This document shows positions 53,301 to 60,976 of a stretch of DNA of 64,000 nt, piece after piece. The stretch lies in contig NZ_LGCL01000019.1 of assembly GCF_001306115.1 (NCBI RefSeq), positions 174,018 through 238,017 of the forward strand. The letters are read 5' to 3'. Each line of letters begins with the position of its first letter. Position 1 is the first letter of the stretch. The notes under the pieces were generated by a model that worked only from the letters and a program-made list of their open reading frames with translations, was not told the origin of the DNA and made no database searches. The position numbers and the translations under genes are program-made. This stretch comes from Ornatilinea apprima (lineage in GTDB: Bacteria; Chloroflexota; Anaerolineae; Anaerolineales; Anaerolineaceae).

Positions 53301-54253
53301 CCTTTAGCCCGTGCCAGACGCATATACTCCTGCCCCATCACCTCGCGCAGGCTCACATACGTTACCTGCATAATTTGCGCCAGCGGCCGCGCCGACAGCA
53401 CCAGCGCCGGCATCACCAGGTGCGCGTCCCAGCCAAAGCCGGTGGGCGGCAGCAGGGCGGTTTGCAGCCCCAGCAGCGGATAGATTTTGGCGTTGGCCAC
53501 CCATAACAACATCGCCAGCAGAAAACTCGGCGTGGAAATCCCCAAAATCGAGGCAAACACAATCACCGGCGCCAGGCTGCGCTGCCGGATCCACGCCGCC
53601 AGCATGCCCAGCGCGCCTCCTGCCACCGCGGCCATCAACAGTGAAATTAACAGCAGCCCGGCGCTGGCTGAAAACAGGTCCAGCACCACCTGCAAGGCCG
53701 GCTGGGTTACTTTGTGCCAGGTGTAACTGGCCGGGTGGTGAACCAGATAATTGAAGGTCTGCGCCAGGGTATCAGCCATGGTGGTTGAAAACACCACCGG
53801 CAGGCCTTCGCGCCCGCGCTGGGCAAGGTACAGCCCCAGGTTGGTCAGGTAGGCAATCCCCAGCAAAATCACCAGGCTGCTCGCCAGCCGCTTCCACAAC
53901 AGGTTCAGCACCACTTTCCAACCCTGGTTTTGCGAGATCACCGGTGTTTCCTCGGTCAGCGGCGCGGCAGGCTTTTCTTGCGCCGGTCGCTGCACGCGCG
54001 CCTGCGCCCAGGCCAGCCCTTTTTGGGCGCGCTGGCTGTTTGGGTTCAGCTTCACTGCCCGCTGCGCGTAAGCCACACTCTGCTCCCCCTCGGTGAGCGA
54101 TGCCAGCAGCAACCAGCCTTCTTCCCGCTCTGGGGCAAGCTGCGCCGCCTGCAGTGCAAACTGGCGTGCTTCTTCAAGGTTGCCGGCTTGCAGCGCGGAT
54201 TTCGCCTGGTAAAAAGCCAGTCGGGCTTCGCGGGTCGGGTCATTCACATTCAT
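50390..54253 (-). CDS. TPR + fused DppB/DppC permeases + M28-peptidase-like domain, copy 2
   Basis: 1287 residues from the ATG at 54253 (GGAG nine bases upstream); a TTG five codons earlier is possible. Residues ~8-90 are TPR-like (FYQAKSALQAGNLEEARQFALQ; QRAVKLNPNSQRAQKGLAWAQ), absent from copy 1. A DppB-type permease follows (~120-410, loop EYMRLARAKGASPRVELFSHALRN), then DppC (~490-785, GSDAIGRDIQSLVLNGTRQTL), an extra helix (~795-812) and an extracytoplasmic M28-like domain (~820-1287). Metal and catalytic positions are even more degenerate: AYYD for AHYD, GANDNASG kept, SGGER for SGEE, ELAG for LDMVG-type Asp, SDELSH for SDH. No ATPase or solute-binding gene is adjacent. Confidence 0.9.
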   Translation of the reverse strand: MNVNDPTREARLAFYQAKSALQAGNLEEARQFALQAAQLAPEREEGWLLLASLTEGEQSVAYAQRAVKLNPNSQRAQKGLAWAQARVQRPAQEKPAAPLTEETPVISQNQGWKVVLNLLWKRLASSLVILLGIAYLTNLGLYLAQRGREGLPVVFSTTMADTLAQTFNYLVHHPASYTWHKVTQPALQVVLDLFSASAGLLLISLLMAAVAGGALGMLAAWIRQRSLAPVIVFASILGISTPSFLLAMLLWVANAKIYPLLGLQTALLPPTGFGWDAHLVMPALVLSARPLAQIMQVTYVSLREVMGQEYMRLARAKGASPRVELFSHALRNILIPVLTTLGTSLRFSLASLPVVESFFLWSGIGLGILQAIELQMPNLVTDLTVSLGLLFLGINLLIEMVYPLIDPRLRKNNGVYDESEMEWRGTAGSLGDLLEGLKLDVQWTAKAVTGLFRNKNRKPRAPLADKKSVSMAAEPPHARSKAYLVKAALKNPAFLLGSLMVLGLLGLVVFGGLFTGANPYETHNVMMIEGKVYAPPFPPSNTFPWGSDAIGRDIQSLVLNGTRQTLSLAFFGMLARVALGVVLGMLAGWWQNSWLDRLVNGLISIWAAFPVTVFAMILIVALGIERGVGVFVVALCVVGWGEIAQFVRGQVIALKPSLFIEAARSVGARPSQILMRHVLPHLLPSGVVLAVLEMGGILMLLAELGFLNIFLGGGFKAAIAEGARMSPIYYYFSDVPEWSALLANIRAWWRSYPWLAWWPGLFFFAAILSFNLWGEGLRRFLEDTRVNLGKLINRYTLLLGVVLAAVMMWGLRGNNPLELYTPVAQKFDAARAMADIEALSSPALMGRETGLPEARISADYLAKRMEQIGLFPAGDDETFIQTYNRIYYHYREMPALAMTDAQGTVQKEFAYRKDFKEFASIQAFAGESVGQVVGITVGLSESGSDSERFVLRDYELEDKVILMLDSMVTRIDVQRAAGLLVVSSDPQFTLTRDLAANVQMYSRMRGYPALEISPEAADELLKSCGSSLDDLRTMNEDLPAGEFASTAAGDWIKVSLAPMEENIHEEHYNVIGYIPGAASEMQTKEGRNLDNQTIIVSAYYDGLGVGPDGVLYPGANDNASGVAVMLEMARLLKESPYPPNKTVVFVAWSGGERMESLSVTNVMGAKRGFDGLTVESVMELAGVGAGSGDGLALGQDSSYRLIQVFEEAARRVGVEVTTRGRGPHAGRQAIMAFAGRSALSAYLSWDGSDELSHTAQDTPERIDLEKLRKSGETAMLVLQLTSRELDY

Positions 54254-54379
54254 CTTTGATTGCTCCAATGGTGTGGGGTTGGAAAGGAGGCCATTCGCGT
54301 CAGTTTATGCGCGGGTCTCCCCAATGGCAAATTTCAGCAAAGAAATTCAACCAATGCGTAGGCTGCTATTGTATTGTAC

Positions 54380-54401
54380 AAAAAAGCGCCTTGTCTGGCG
54401 C
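54380..54401 (-). terminator. Terminator of the UlaG-like gene
   Basis: GCGCC / GGCGC with a six-base loop followed on the minus strand by six Ts. Just before it lies a second, 13-bp perfect hairpin (54414-54426 with 54436-54448, ggccaaagggata / tatccctttggcc). Together they separate the UlaG-like gene from the fused-permease gene. Confidence 0.85.
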
Positions 54402-54466
54402 AGAATTATACCTGGCCAAAGGGATAGTTTATTCCTATCCCTTTGGCCAAATCGTTACTGCCTGCG

Positions 54467-55321
54467 CTAGCGCACATAGATATACAGCTCGCCCGGCTGC
54501 AGCGCGTGATACTTTTGCCGCGGATTTAACCGGTGCAGCGCGTCTGCCATCTGCCCGGCAGGCAGCGTGTTGGCTTCAAACAGGTCGTTGTGCCCGCTTA
54601 AGAGCACGTCCCAGCCCAGGGTCCGCGCCATCTGAACGGCTTCTTCCGGCAGCAGATTGCCCACAATGCCGACCGCCTCACGAAAGGCGTCCCTGCCGTT
54701 GGCTGCCACCAATCCAATATCCGCCTTGGGCAGTTGCTTTAATCGTTCCAGGTAGCCGGGGTAAATGATCGTGTCGCCGCTGTGGAAGAAAACCACCCCA
54801 TCCGCCTCCAGCACATAGCTCAAAAAGCGGTAGCCGCGTTTTTCATCATATTCCACATCGTAATGCCCCGCCGGAACCGCCCACACCCGCAGGCCGTTCA
54901 CATCCAGCGGTTGGTCAACCCGGGGCGCGATTCTGCGCTCAATGGGGATGCCTGCCTCGTCCAGTTGGGACGCCGCCCACAGTGGGGCGATGAATACGGC
55001 CCGAGGCGAGGCTTGCGCGATCTCGCGCAGCGTTTGCGGATCGGCATGGTCGAGGTGATCATGCGTGCACATGACCACATCGGCATTGCTCACCAGCGCT
55101 GCCGCCACCGGCGCAGCAAACGCCCGCCGGAAAGTCTCCGCCGATTCAGGGAAAGTCTCTGCCACTACATTACTGAGAACCGGGTCAATATAGACCATTT
55201 TCTGCCCGGCGGTTTTGACCGCCACCCCCATCTGGCCCAACCCCCACACAGCCAGGCTGCCCGCCCCCACCTTCAGCGAGTTCATCTGCCGGATCAAATC
55301 CAGATCAAAATGTTTGCTCAT
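54467..55321 (-). CDS. UlaG-like metallo-beta-lactamase-fold hydrolase
   Basis: 284 residues with a cytoplasmic MBL fold. The metal-binding motif is CTHDHLDHAD (HxHxDH), and later ligands appear in VPAGHYDVEY, FFHSGDTIIYPGY and LLSGHNDLF. The arrangement and length resemble L-ascorbate-6-phosphate lactonase UlaG, but there is no ascorbate PTS nearby, so the substrate is unknown; many UlaG-like proteins act on other phosphorylated sugars or lactones. It stands alone, with a terminator after it and a 186-base intergenic region before it. The opposite-strand gene beyond it is of unknown function. Confidence 0.87.
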   Translation of the reverse strand: MSKHFDLDLIRQMNSLKVGAGSLAVWGLGQMGVAVKTAGQKMVYIDPVLSNVVAETFPESAETFRRAFAAPVAAALVSNADVVMCTHDHLDHADPQTLREIAQASPRAVFIAPLWAASQLDEAGIPIERRIAPRVDQPLDVNGLRVWAVPAGHYDVEYDEKRGYRFLSYVLEADGVVFFHSGDTIIYPGYLERLKQLPKADIGLVAANGRDAFREAVGIVGNLLPEEAVQMARTLGWDVLLSGHNDLFEANTLPAGQMADALHRLNPRQKYHALQPGELYIYVR

Positions 55322-55424
55322 GCTAACCTCTTTTTTACCGAAAATTTACTTTAAGTCTCAAGTTCCCATCTTAAGAGCCGATAAAAATAATAAGGCAATT
55401 TATCCACAGAAACGGCGAGTCCAT

Positions 55425-55430
55425 TATAAT
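55425..55430 (+). promoter_or_regulatory. -10 box upstream of the 227-residue unknown gene
   Basis: TATAAT 77 bases before the ATG at 55508. No good -35 element is present at the expected spacing. Confidence 0.35.
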
Positions 55431-55507
55431 AGGGTTGCTGTCGCAGACGAATAACTCATGCCAATTTCAACGTCAAGTTGATGACAGCCCCTCAAACGAG
55501 GTGAAAC

Positions 55508-56191
55508 ATGGTAACGGTTCAACCAGAATTGAGAATGGTGATGACTTCAGATCCACGCCTTGGCTTCATTTTTCACAAACCAAAGGACCCGACCGCTCCA
55601 GGAGCGCCGCGCCTTGACATTGTGATTCAAGAGGTCCCCAGTCTGCACCACTTCGACCCGGAAAAAATTATCCTGAACATCATCACCGCAGACGAGACCA
55701 TCTCCAAAGTTACCCTGCGCCATCCGTTTTATGCGCTGCGCAATGAAATCCGTGTCGCTGCTGGGCAGGTAGCCATGATAGACCGCGTGGGCAAGCGCGT
55801 GGAAGCATTCACCTTTGGCGGAGAACTGTTGGTGGAGAGCAACGAAACCTACACGGTTTTCTCGCTTGAATCTCCCGCTCCCATCCTCTATCTTGACGAT
55901 ATGACCTCGCTGCAGATGCGCCTGGTGGATGAAGTGAAAATCATCTTCGCCCAGAGGCGCGCCGCCTGGTTGCACGACCTCTCCCGCTTTGAGAAACGGT
56001 TGGCCCAGGTGGATCCGCTGATGCTTTACGCCGCCTGTCTGATCAAATTAGAGGCCAACCTCAAAAAATACCCCTGCTCCGGCACCGATCTCGTCTCGCG
56101 CTTGGGCGCGGTCGTCAAACAAGAAATCAAACGCCTCAAATCTGAAGGCGCCTGGCCTCCATTTGTAAAACCCATCGAAGAACTGATCTAA
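55508..56191 (+). CDS. Protein of unknown function (227 residues)
   Basis: I do not recognise this family. The start has GAGGTG six bases upstream. The first ~130 residues look like a beta-rich domain (LDIVIQEVPSLHHFDPEKIILNI ... VRVAAGQVAMIDRVGKRVEAF). The remainder is helical and charged (LVDEVKIIFAQRRAAWLHDLSRFEKRLAQVDPLMLYAACLIKLEANLKK), ending KSEGAWPPFVKPIEELI. There is no signal peptide or membrane helix, so it is presumably cytoplasmic. It is flanked by the UlaG-like gene on the other strand and converges with the glycine betaine permease gene through a shared terminator. No functional clue comes from context. Confidence 0.75.
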   Translation: MVTVQPELRMVMTSDPRLGFIFHKPKDPTAPGAPRLDIVIQEVPSLHHFDPEKIILNIITADETISKVTLRHPFYALRNEIRVAAGQVAMIDRVGKRVEAFTFGGELLVESNETYTVFSLESPAPILYLDDMTSLQMRLVDEVKIIFAQRRAAWLHDLSRFEKRLAQVDPLMLYAACLIKLEANLKKYPCSGTDLVSRLGAVVKQEIKRLKSEGAWPPFVKPIEELI

Positions 56192-56198
56192 AATGCCA

Positions 56199-56230
56199 GC
56201 AGCCCCGCGAAAATCGCGGGGCTGCATTTT
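56199..56230. terminator. Bidirectional terminator
   Basis: A perfect 12-bp stem gcagccccgcga / tcgcggggctgc with a three-base loop, followed by ATTTTATT. It is shared by the unknown gene and the glycine betaine operon, which converge here. Confidence 0.9.
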
Positions 56231-56251
56231 ATTCAAACAGTTAGCGCTATG

Positions 56252-57097
56252 TCAGCTGGTTCGCGGTTGAGCCGCACTTTGCGTCAGGCGGTCAATGATG
56301 ATCGCCATCACCACAATGCTGATCCCGCCATTGAATCCGCGGCCAACATCAAGACGCGCGATTCCATTCAGCACTTCTGTGCCTAAACCGCCCGCGCCGA
56401 TCATCGACGCGATCACCACCATGGCCAGCGCCATCATAATCGTCTGGTTCACGCCCGTCATAATCGTCGGCGCAGCCAGCGGTAATTGCACTTTTAGCAA
56501 CATCTGGCGACCGGTGGCTCCAAACGCGCGGGAAGCCTCAATCACATCCGCGGGCACCTGGCGAATGCCCAGGTCAGTCAGCCGGATCACCGGCGGAATG
56601 GCATAAATCAGCGTGGAAAGCAGCGCCGGTACCTTGCCCAACCCAAACAACATCAGCGCCGGGATCAGATACACAAAGCTGGGCATGGTTTGCATCATAT
56701 CCAGAATCGGGCGCACAATTCCGCGCATCTTTTCAGAGCGCGCCATGCCAATACCAATGGGCACGCCAATCATCAGCGCCAGTAGCGCCGCCGCGATCAC
56801 AATCGCCAGCGTTTTCATCGCCATGTCCCACAATCCCAACGTGCCAATAAAGAACAGTCCCGCCGTCACCCCCAACGCCATGCGCCAGCCCTTCTGTTTC
56901 CAGGCCAGCCCGGCCGCCGCGAGGATGATCACCCACCACGGTATCCACAGCAAGAATTGCTCTAACCCCAGCATGGGAGACAGCAGCACATCGCCGACAA
57001 CATCGAAAAATGCTTCTCCATTCACCGTCAGCCAGTCCACCAGGGCGCTGGTCCAACGGTCCAGGGGAAGATAAATAAATTCAGGAAACTCAAACAT
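56252..57097 (-). CDS. proW: Glycine betaine/proline ABC importer permease
   Basis: 281 residues with about six to seven helices, BPD_transp_1 family of the ProW/OpuAB kind. Landmarks are LGLWDMAMKTLAIVIAAALLALMIGVPIGI, PILDMMQTMPSFVYLIPALMLFGLGKVPALLSTLIYAIPPVIRLTDLGIRQV and the EAA loop VIEASRAFGATGRQMLLKVQLPLAAPTIMTGVNQTIMMAL. It moves quaternary amines inward for osmoprotection. Third gene of the operon proV - proX - proW, 75 bases after proX; the shared terminator at 56199-56225 ends transcription. Confidence 0.95.
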   Translation of the reverse strand: MFEFPEFIYLPLDRWTSALVDWLTVNGEAFFDVVGDVLLSPMLGLEQFLLWIPWWVIILAAAGLAWKQKGWRMALGVTAGLFFIGTLGLWDMAMKTLAIVIAAALLALMIGVPIGIGMARSEKMRGIVRPILDMMQTMPSFVYLIPALMLFGLGKVPALLSTLIYAIPPVIRLTDLGIRQVPADVIEASRAFGATGRQMLLKVQLPLAAPTIMTGVNQTIMMALAMVVIASMIGAGGLGTEVLNGIARLDVGRGFNGGISIVVMAIIIDRLTQSAAQPRTS

Positions 57098-57172
57098 ACT
57101 TACTACCTTTTCTCACCAGCAGCACCCAGCTCACCAGCCGGGTGCTGCCAAAAACTCAATTCGTAGGCCGGC

Positions 57173-58273
57173 TTATTCCAGCGCGGCCTGAACGGCTGCC
57201 GCCGTTTCTTCAGGCACCCATTCCATCCATAAATCGGCATGGTTTTGCAAGAAATACACCGCCGTATCATCAGCGTCAATTGCATCATCCGAAGCCAAAT
57301 AGGCTGCCAGTTCGTTCAACAAAGGCGTGGGGATCTCCATCGCCTCCAGAAAATCAGTCACTTCCGGTGCGCGCTCAATCAACCCGGCATTAACGCCTTT
57401 ATGAATACCTGTGGTTTCAAACGCGCAGCCAGATGTTTCCGTAACCTCGTCCAGGCTGATGGTGCCTTCTACATATTGAGAAATCTCAGCCCAGCACTCA
57501 TCATTGTAAGCAGGCTCTTCCAGAAGGACCATATCATAAGTACCCATCAACCAGGTCGGTTCCCAGTAATAAGCCAATACGGGTTCGCCTTTTTTGTACG
57601 CCCCGGCAATCGCCGCGTCCAGCGCGCCAGAGGATCCCGGCTCCTGGAAATTGTACAGGTCAAGCAAACCATACGCTTTAAACTTCGCCCGGTTAACTTC
57701 AGCTACCTGCCAACCCGTGATCGCGTTGACAAAAACGCCTTTGCTCGGGTCTTCCCTGTCCTGGAAGACCTCGGTGTAATTTGCCAGGTCATACACGGTT
57801 TTCAGATCAGGCGCCAGGGGCTCAATGCCACGCTCGGCGTCGCCTTCAATCACATAGCGGGGCACATACCAGCCCTGCGTTGAAACATCAAACGAGTTTC
57901 CCAGGTCTACCACTACCCCTTCTGTGGTCACGCGGTTATACCATTCCATAATATTGGCGCGCCACAGTTCCATAATCACATCAATATCACCAGTTTCAAT
58001 CGACTGCAAAGCCACCGGGGTGGTCAGTTCAATCGTTTCCACCGGATAACCATAGCCGTGTTCAATAATATAACCCGCGATCGCGTTATTAATCCACAGC
58101 GTGTCCCACTGCTGGTCGCCAAAGCGGATCACTTCTTTCTCTTCCGCCGCCGCGCTCGGCTGGCTGGCGGGCGCTGCGCCGCTTTCATTCACGGCCGCTG
58201 TTGGCTGGCAGGCAGCCAGCAGCATTGCCGCGGCGATCAAAATCAACATCCATGAAAATGTTCGTTTTTGCAT
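57173..58273 (-). CDS. proX: Glycine betaine ABC importer substrate-binding lipoprotein
   Basis: 366 residues. Signal peptide with lipobox LLAAC (Cys22), so it is anchored to the outer face of the cell membrane. The mature part is OpuAC/ProX-like (PF04069): FGDQQWDTLWINNAIAGYIIEHGYGYPVE, then LQSIETGDIDVIMELWRANI. Trp/Tyr-rich positions such as WYVPRYVIEG and YYWEPTWLMG suit an aromatic cage for a quaternary ammonium group. A C-terminal region with LLNELAAYLASDDAIDADDTA closes the fold. It sits between proV and proW, 24 bases after proV. Glycine betaine, proline betaine or choline are the likely ligands. Confidence 0.93.
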   Translation of the reverse strand: MQKRTFSWMLILIAAAMLLAACQPTAAVNESGAAPASQPSAAAEEKEVIRFGDQQWDTLWINNAIAGYIIEHGYGYPVETIELTTPVALQSIETGDIDVIMELWRANIMEWYNRVTTEGVVVDLGNSFDVSTQGWYVPRYVIEGDAERGIEPLAPDLKTVYDLANYTEVFQDREDPSKGVFVNAITGWQVAEVNRAKFKAYGLLDLYNFQEPGSSGALDAAIAGAYKKGEPVLAYYWEPTWLMGTYDMVLLEEPAYNDECWAEISQYVEGTISLDEVTETSGCAFETTGIHKGVNAGLIERAPEVTDFLEAMEIPTPLLNELAAYLASDDAIDADDTAVYFLQNHADLWMEWVPEETAAAVQAALE

Positions 58274-58297
58274 TTTTCTACATCTCCTTCGTCTAAG

Positions 58298-59560
58298 TTA
58301 TTCTCTCGCCGCCAGCATCTCGGGCTGTTCCAATGGATTTTCAAGGTCAGAGTTTCCATTGCTCGGCGGGCTTTCCACCATATCCTGGCTGGAAAGCGCG
58401 GTTAAAATTGCCACGCGCGGGACAATTCCCAGCAGCGTTTGATTCTCATCCACTACCGCAACCGGCCATTTCATCCCGGCCAGCAGTGGGATTAATTCAT
58501 CCAGCGTCGAATCCGGGCGGCATGTGTGCACCTGCTTCAATTCCACATCCAGCAGCTGCTTCACCCCCTTGCGTGACGCTTCCATCAAATCATCTACCGT
58601 GGCCAGACCCTGAAGCCGGTTCTGGTAGTCGGTTACAAAAATACTCGAGTGGTTGTCTTTGCGCATCATTTCCAGCGCCACGCGCGGACCGCTGCGCCCT
58701 TTCACCACCGAATACGGTTCAATCATCGCCGATGCGGCCGTCAGCACGCGGCTGCGGTTCACGTCCCGCGTGAAGTCCCTCACGTAATCATCCGCGGGTG
58801 CCTCTAAAATCTCTTCCGGCGTACCCACCTGAATCAATTGGCCGTCCTTCAAAATTGCGATCCGGTCTCCCAAACGCAGGGCTTCATCCAGGTCGTGAGT
58901 GATGAAGATAATCGTCTTGTTCAAGCGCCCCTGCAGATCAATCAATTCGAGCTGCATTTCCCGCCGGATCAAAGGGTCAAGCGCGCTGAAGGGCTCATCC
59001 ATCAGCAGGATTTCCGGGTCGTTGCACAAAGCGCGTGCCAAACCCACCCGCTGCTGCATGCCACCGCTCAATTCGGTTATCCGGCTTTGTCCCCTGCCTT
59101 TCAGGCCCACGGTTTCCAGCCACCGCCGCGCAAGTTCTTCGCGCTCGGCTTTGCCCATCCCGCGGATCTCCAGGCCAAAGGCGATGTTATCCAACACGTT
59201 ATGATGCGGCATCAGTCCGAAGCGCTGAAAAACCATCGTCATTTTCGAGCGGCGGAAGGCACGCAGTTCTTCATCGCTATACTCCAACACTTCGTCGCCA
59301 TCCACGCGGATCGAGCCAGACGTTGGCTCAATCAGGCGGTTTAAGCAACGCACCAGCGTAGACTTGCCGCTGCCCGAAAGGCCCATCACCACAAAGGTTT
59401 CGCCTTTCTCAATATCCAGATTTACATTGTTCAGCGCCACGGTGTGGCCGCTTTTCTTAAAAATATCTTCCTTCGCCTGGCCTTTTTTCAACAAAGCCTT
59501 GGCGTCTTTGGGATGCGGACCAAATATCTTATACAGGCCGCGAATCTCAATCCATGCCAT
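58298..59560 (-). CDS. proV: Glycine betaine ABC importer ATPase with C-terminal CBS pair
   Basis: 420 residues from the preferred ATG at 59560 (AGGAGG six bases upstream); a longer frame to 59644 has no site. The N-terminal region typical of ProV (IEIRGLYKIFGPHPKDAKALLKKGQAK) precedes Walker A GLSGSGKST, signature LSGGMQQRVG, Walker B ILLMDEPFSALDP and FITHDLDEA. Residues ~285-400 hold a CBS-domain pair, which in OpuA senses ionic strength and gates transport. First gene of the operon. The 356-base region upstream contains hairpins but no promoter I can name with confidence. Confidence 0.95.
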   Translation of the reverse strand: MAWIEIRGLYKIFGPHPKDAKALLKKGQAKEDIFKKSGHTVALNNVNLDIEKGETFVVMGLSGSGKSTLVRCLNRLIEPTSGSIRVDGDEVLEYSDEELRAFRRSKMTMVFQRFGLMPHHNVLDNIAFGLEIRGMGKAEREELARRWLETVGLKGRGQSRITELSGGMQQRVGLARALCNDPEILLMDEPFSALDPLIRREMQLELIDLQGRLNKTIIFITHDLDEALRLGDRIAILKDGQLIQVGTPEEILEAPADDYVRDFTRDVNRSRVLTAASAMIEPYSVVKGRSGPRVALEMMRKDNHSSIFVTDYQNRLQGLATVDDLMEASRKGVKQLLDVELKQVHTCRPDSTLDELIPLLAGMKWPVAVVDENQTLLGIVPRVAILTALSSQDMVESPPSNGNSDLENPLEQPEMLAARE

Positions 59561-59916
59561 CTTCAACCTCCTGGGCGCGCCGCAAGATTCAATCGAATAG
59601 AACCTCAAAAGGCAGAGAGAAACTCCCCGCCTGCAAAGGCGCAATGGTTTATTTCTTTTTTATGTAGCTGGCTGCCTGAAGACGGTTTCTCAACCTTGCC
59701 AGGCAACAGAGTGCCGGTTCACCCCGGCCAGTGGACGCAAAACGAAATGTTGTTCCGCTTGCGATTGGAAGGGCCTTTACAAGCCCATTGGATAAAACAA
59801 ATATTCCAACAATAACCCTGTCAGTATAACATAAAAAACCCGGCCGGAGCCAGGTTTTAATCGGTTTTTTAATGAATATTAACAAAAGAAAGCCGGTAGC
59901 CCTTACAAAACCAGCC
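59561..59916. other. Intergenic region upstream of proV, with hairpin-rich leader
   Basis: No gene. On the minus strand, upstream of proV, it holds the terminator at 59831-59856 and then stems: ccgg/ccgg (59714-59727), and a stem TGCCTG/CAGGCA (59673-59678 with 59700-59705) enclosing GGTT-GAGA-AACC, a GNRA-type tetraloop. These could be part of an RNA leader. No known riboswitch consensus was recognised. Confidence 0.4.
59831..59856 (-). terminator. Terminator of the TIGR02206 membrane protein gene
   Basis: aacccggc / gccaggtt stem (one mismatch) with loop cgga, followed on the minus strand by TTTTTTATG. It lies about 60 bases past the stop of the membrane-protein gene. Confidence 0.75.
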
Positions 59917-60669
59917 TCACCCTGCCGCGGAAGGGGTTTTCTGTGCGGTTGCCCGCGCTTTCCAGTCCTTCACCGCGAAGGGAGAATACAGCAGCAGCAC
60001 CGCCACAGCCCCAATCGCTTCAATCCACAAGATGTACCACGGCCAGGCCGGCAGCACATCCAGCAGGCTGGCTGTATCCGGCTTGTGCGCGATAAACAGA
60101 TAATTGCTCCCCACCAGCCAGTTTACCAGACCCACAAACGCCATATATAGATTCCCAAACAGCAGCACCCGCAGCAACGAGCGCGGCGTTGGCCGGTAAC
60201 CTTCCACCACGGTCATAAAGATCGCGCCGCCCACAATCGAACCGTGCGACAGGATCACCTGAAAAAAGCGGAAATGCGGAAAGCCATACACGCCCGCATC
60301 GGGGGTGAGCAGCGCCTGGCTGGCCCCGGCGATACCCAGCAGATACGCGAACTCGTAAATGCGGTAATTGCCCGTCAGCATCATCACCGCGCTGAGCCAC
60401 ACCAGCGCGCTGCACAAATGCAGCGGCAGCATGGTTTGCACCGTCCACTGCCCCGTCGCCGCGTTCCACACATGCCACGAGACCTCAACCACCACCAGGG
60501 TTACCGCGAAACCCCGGCGAATGCGCATGCGCCCCGCCGCGTCCAGCCGGCGGCCGATCACGCACAGCGCCACGATCACCAGCGCGACCAGCCCCAGCGC
60601 GATCAGATGCGCCGGCCCAAACAATTCAAATGGCGCCCCATGATAATCTTTCGCGAAGAACTCACCCAT
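59917..60669 (-). CDS. TIGR02206 (YwaF-like) integral membrane protein
   Basis: 250 residues from the ATG at 60669 (GAGG five bases upstream); a GTG two codons earlier is possible. Six to seven hydrophobic helices. Family marks are EVSWHVWNAATGQWTVQTMLPLHLCSALVWLSAVMML, with the conserved His-Leu-Cys after the second Trp-His, and FFQVILSHGSIVGGAIFMTVVEGYRP, then LYMAFVGLVNWLVGSNYLFIAHKP. The family has no established function. It stands alone, ending in a terminator, with a 307-base divergent region upstream. Confidence 0.88.
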   Translation of the reverse strand: MGEFFAKDYHGAPFELFGPAHLIALGLVALVIVALCVIGRRLDAAGRMRIRRGFAVTLVVVEVSWHVWNAATGQWTVQTMLPLHLCSALVWLSAVMMLTGNYRIYEFAYLLGIAGASQALLTPDAGVYGFPHFRFFQVILSHGSIVGGAIFMTVVEGYRPTPRSLLRVLLFGNLYMAFVGLVNWLVGSNYLFIAHKPDTASLLDVLPAWPWYILWIEAIGAVAVLLLYSPFAVKDWKARATAQKTPSAAG

Positions 60670-60976
60670 AGTCACCTCACCATCGATAGAGATATTTAAT
60701 TCTAGCCAGAATCAATCAAATCACAACCACCCATTTGCCCTCAATTTTCTATTTTCATGGATAAGAAAGGATTCGACCCACCTGTCAATTGCGCCAAAAT
60801 TCATATTTCAAAAAATGGAAGATTTGCCTTTCCCGCGCCTCTGCTATAGAAGTGCTGCATATAATCTCACCCCCCGGCGGGGAAATTGGAAAAAAGCAGC
60901 CGCCCATGGAATGCTGGCATTTCTCCCCGTGTGAGATGCTATAATAGATGTACAGACCGCTAGAAAGGAGGAAAGT
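60670..60976. other. Divergent intergenic region
   Basis: No gene. On the plus strand an extended -10 element (TGcTATAAT, 60937-60945) lies 31 bases before the kinase ATG. Otherwise it holds A/T-rich sequence and nothing I could identify. Confidence 0.5.
60937..60945 (+). promoter_or_regulatory. Extended -10 promoter of the cytidylate-kinase-like / hpt operon
   Basis: TGCTATAAT, a perfect extended -10. The -35 region is weak, as is usual for this class. AAAGGAGG follows at 60964-60971, before the ATG. Confidence 0.7.

Noticed and set aside
55400..55408. Perfect DnaA-box sequence TTATCCACA in an A/T-rich intergenic stretch
   Set aside because: Only one box is seen, with no dnaA, dnaN or gidA genes nearby, so there is no support for an origin.
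59660..59735. Possible TPP, cobalamin or glycine riboswitch ahead of proV
   Set aside because: Isolated resemblance such as TGAGA only; the conserved cores of these aptamers are absent.
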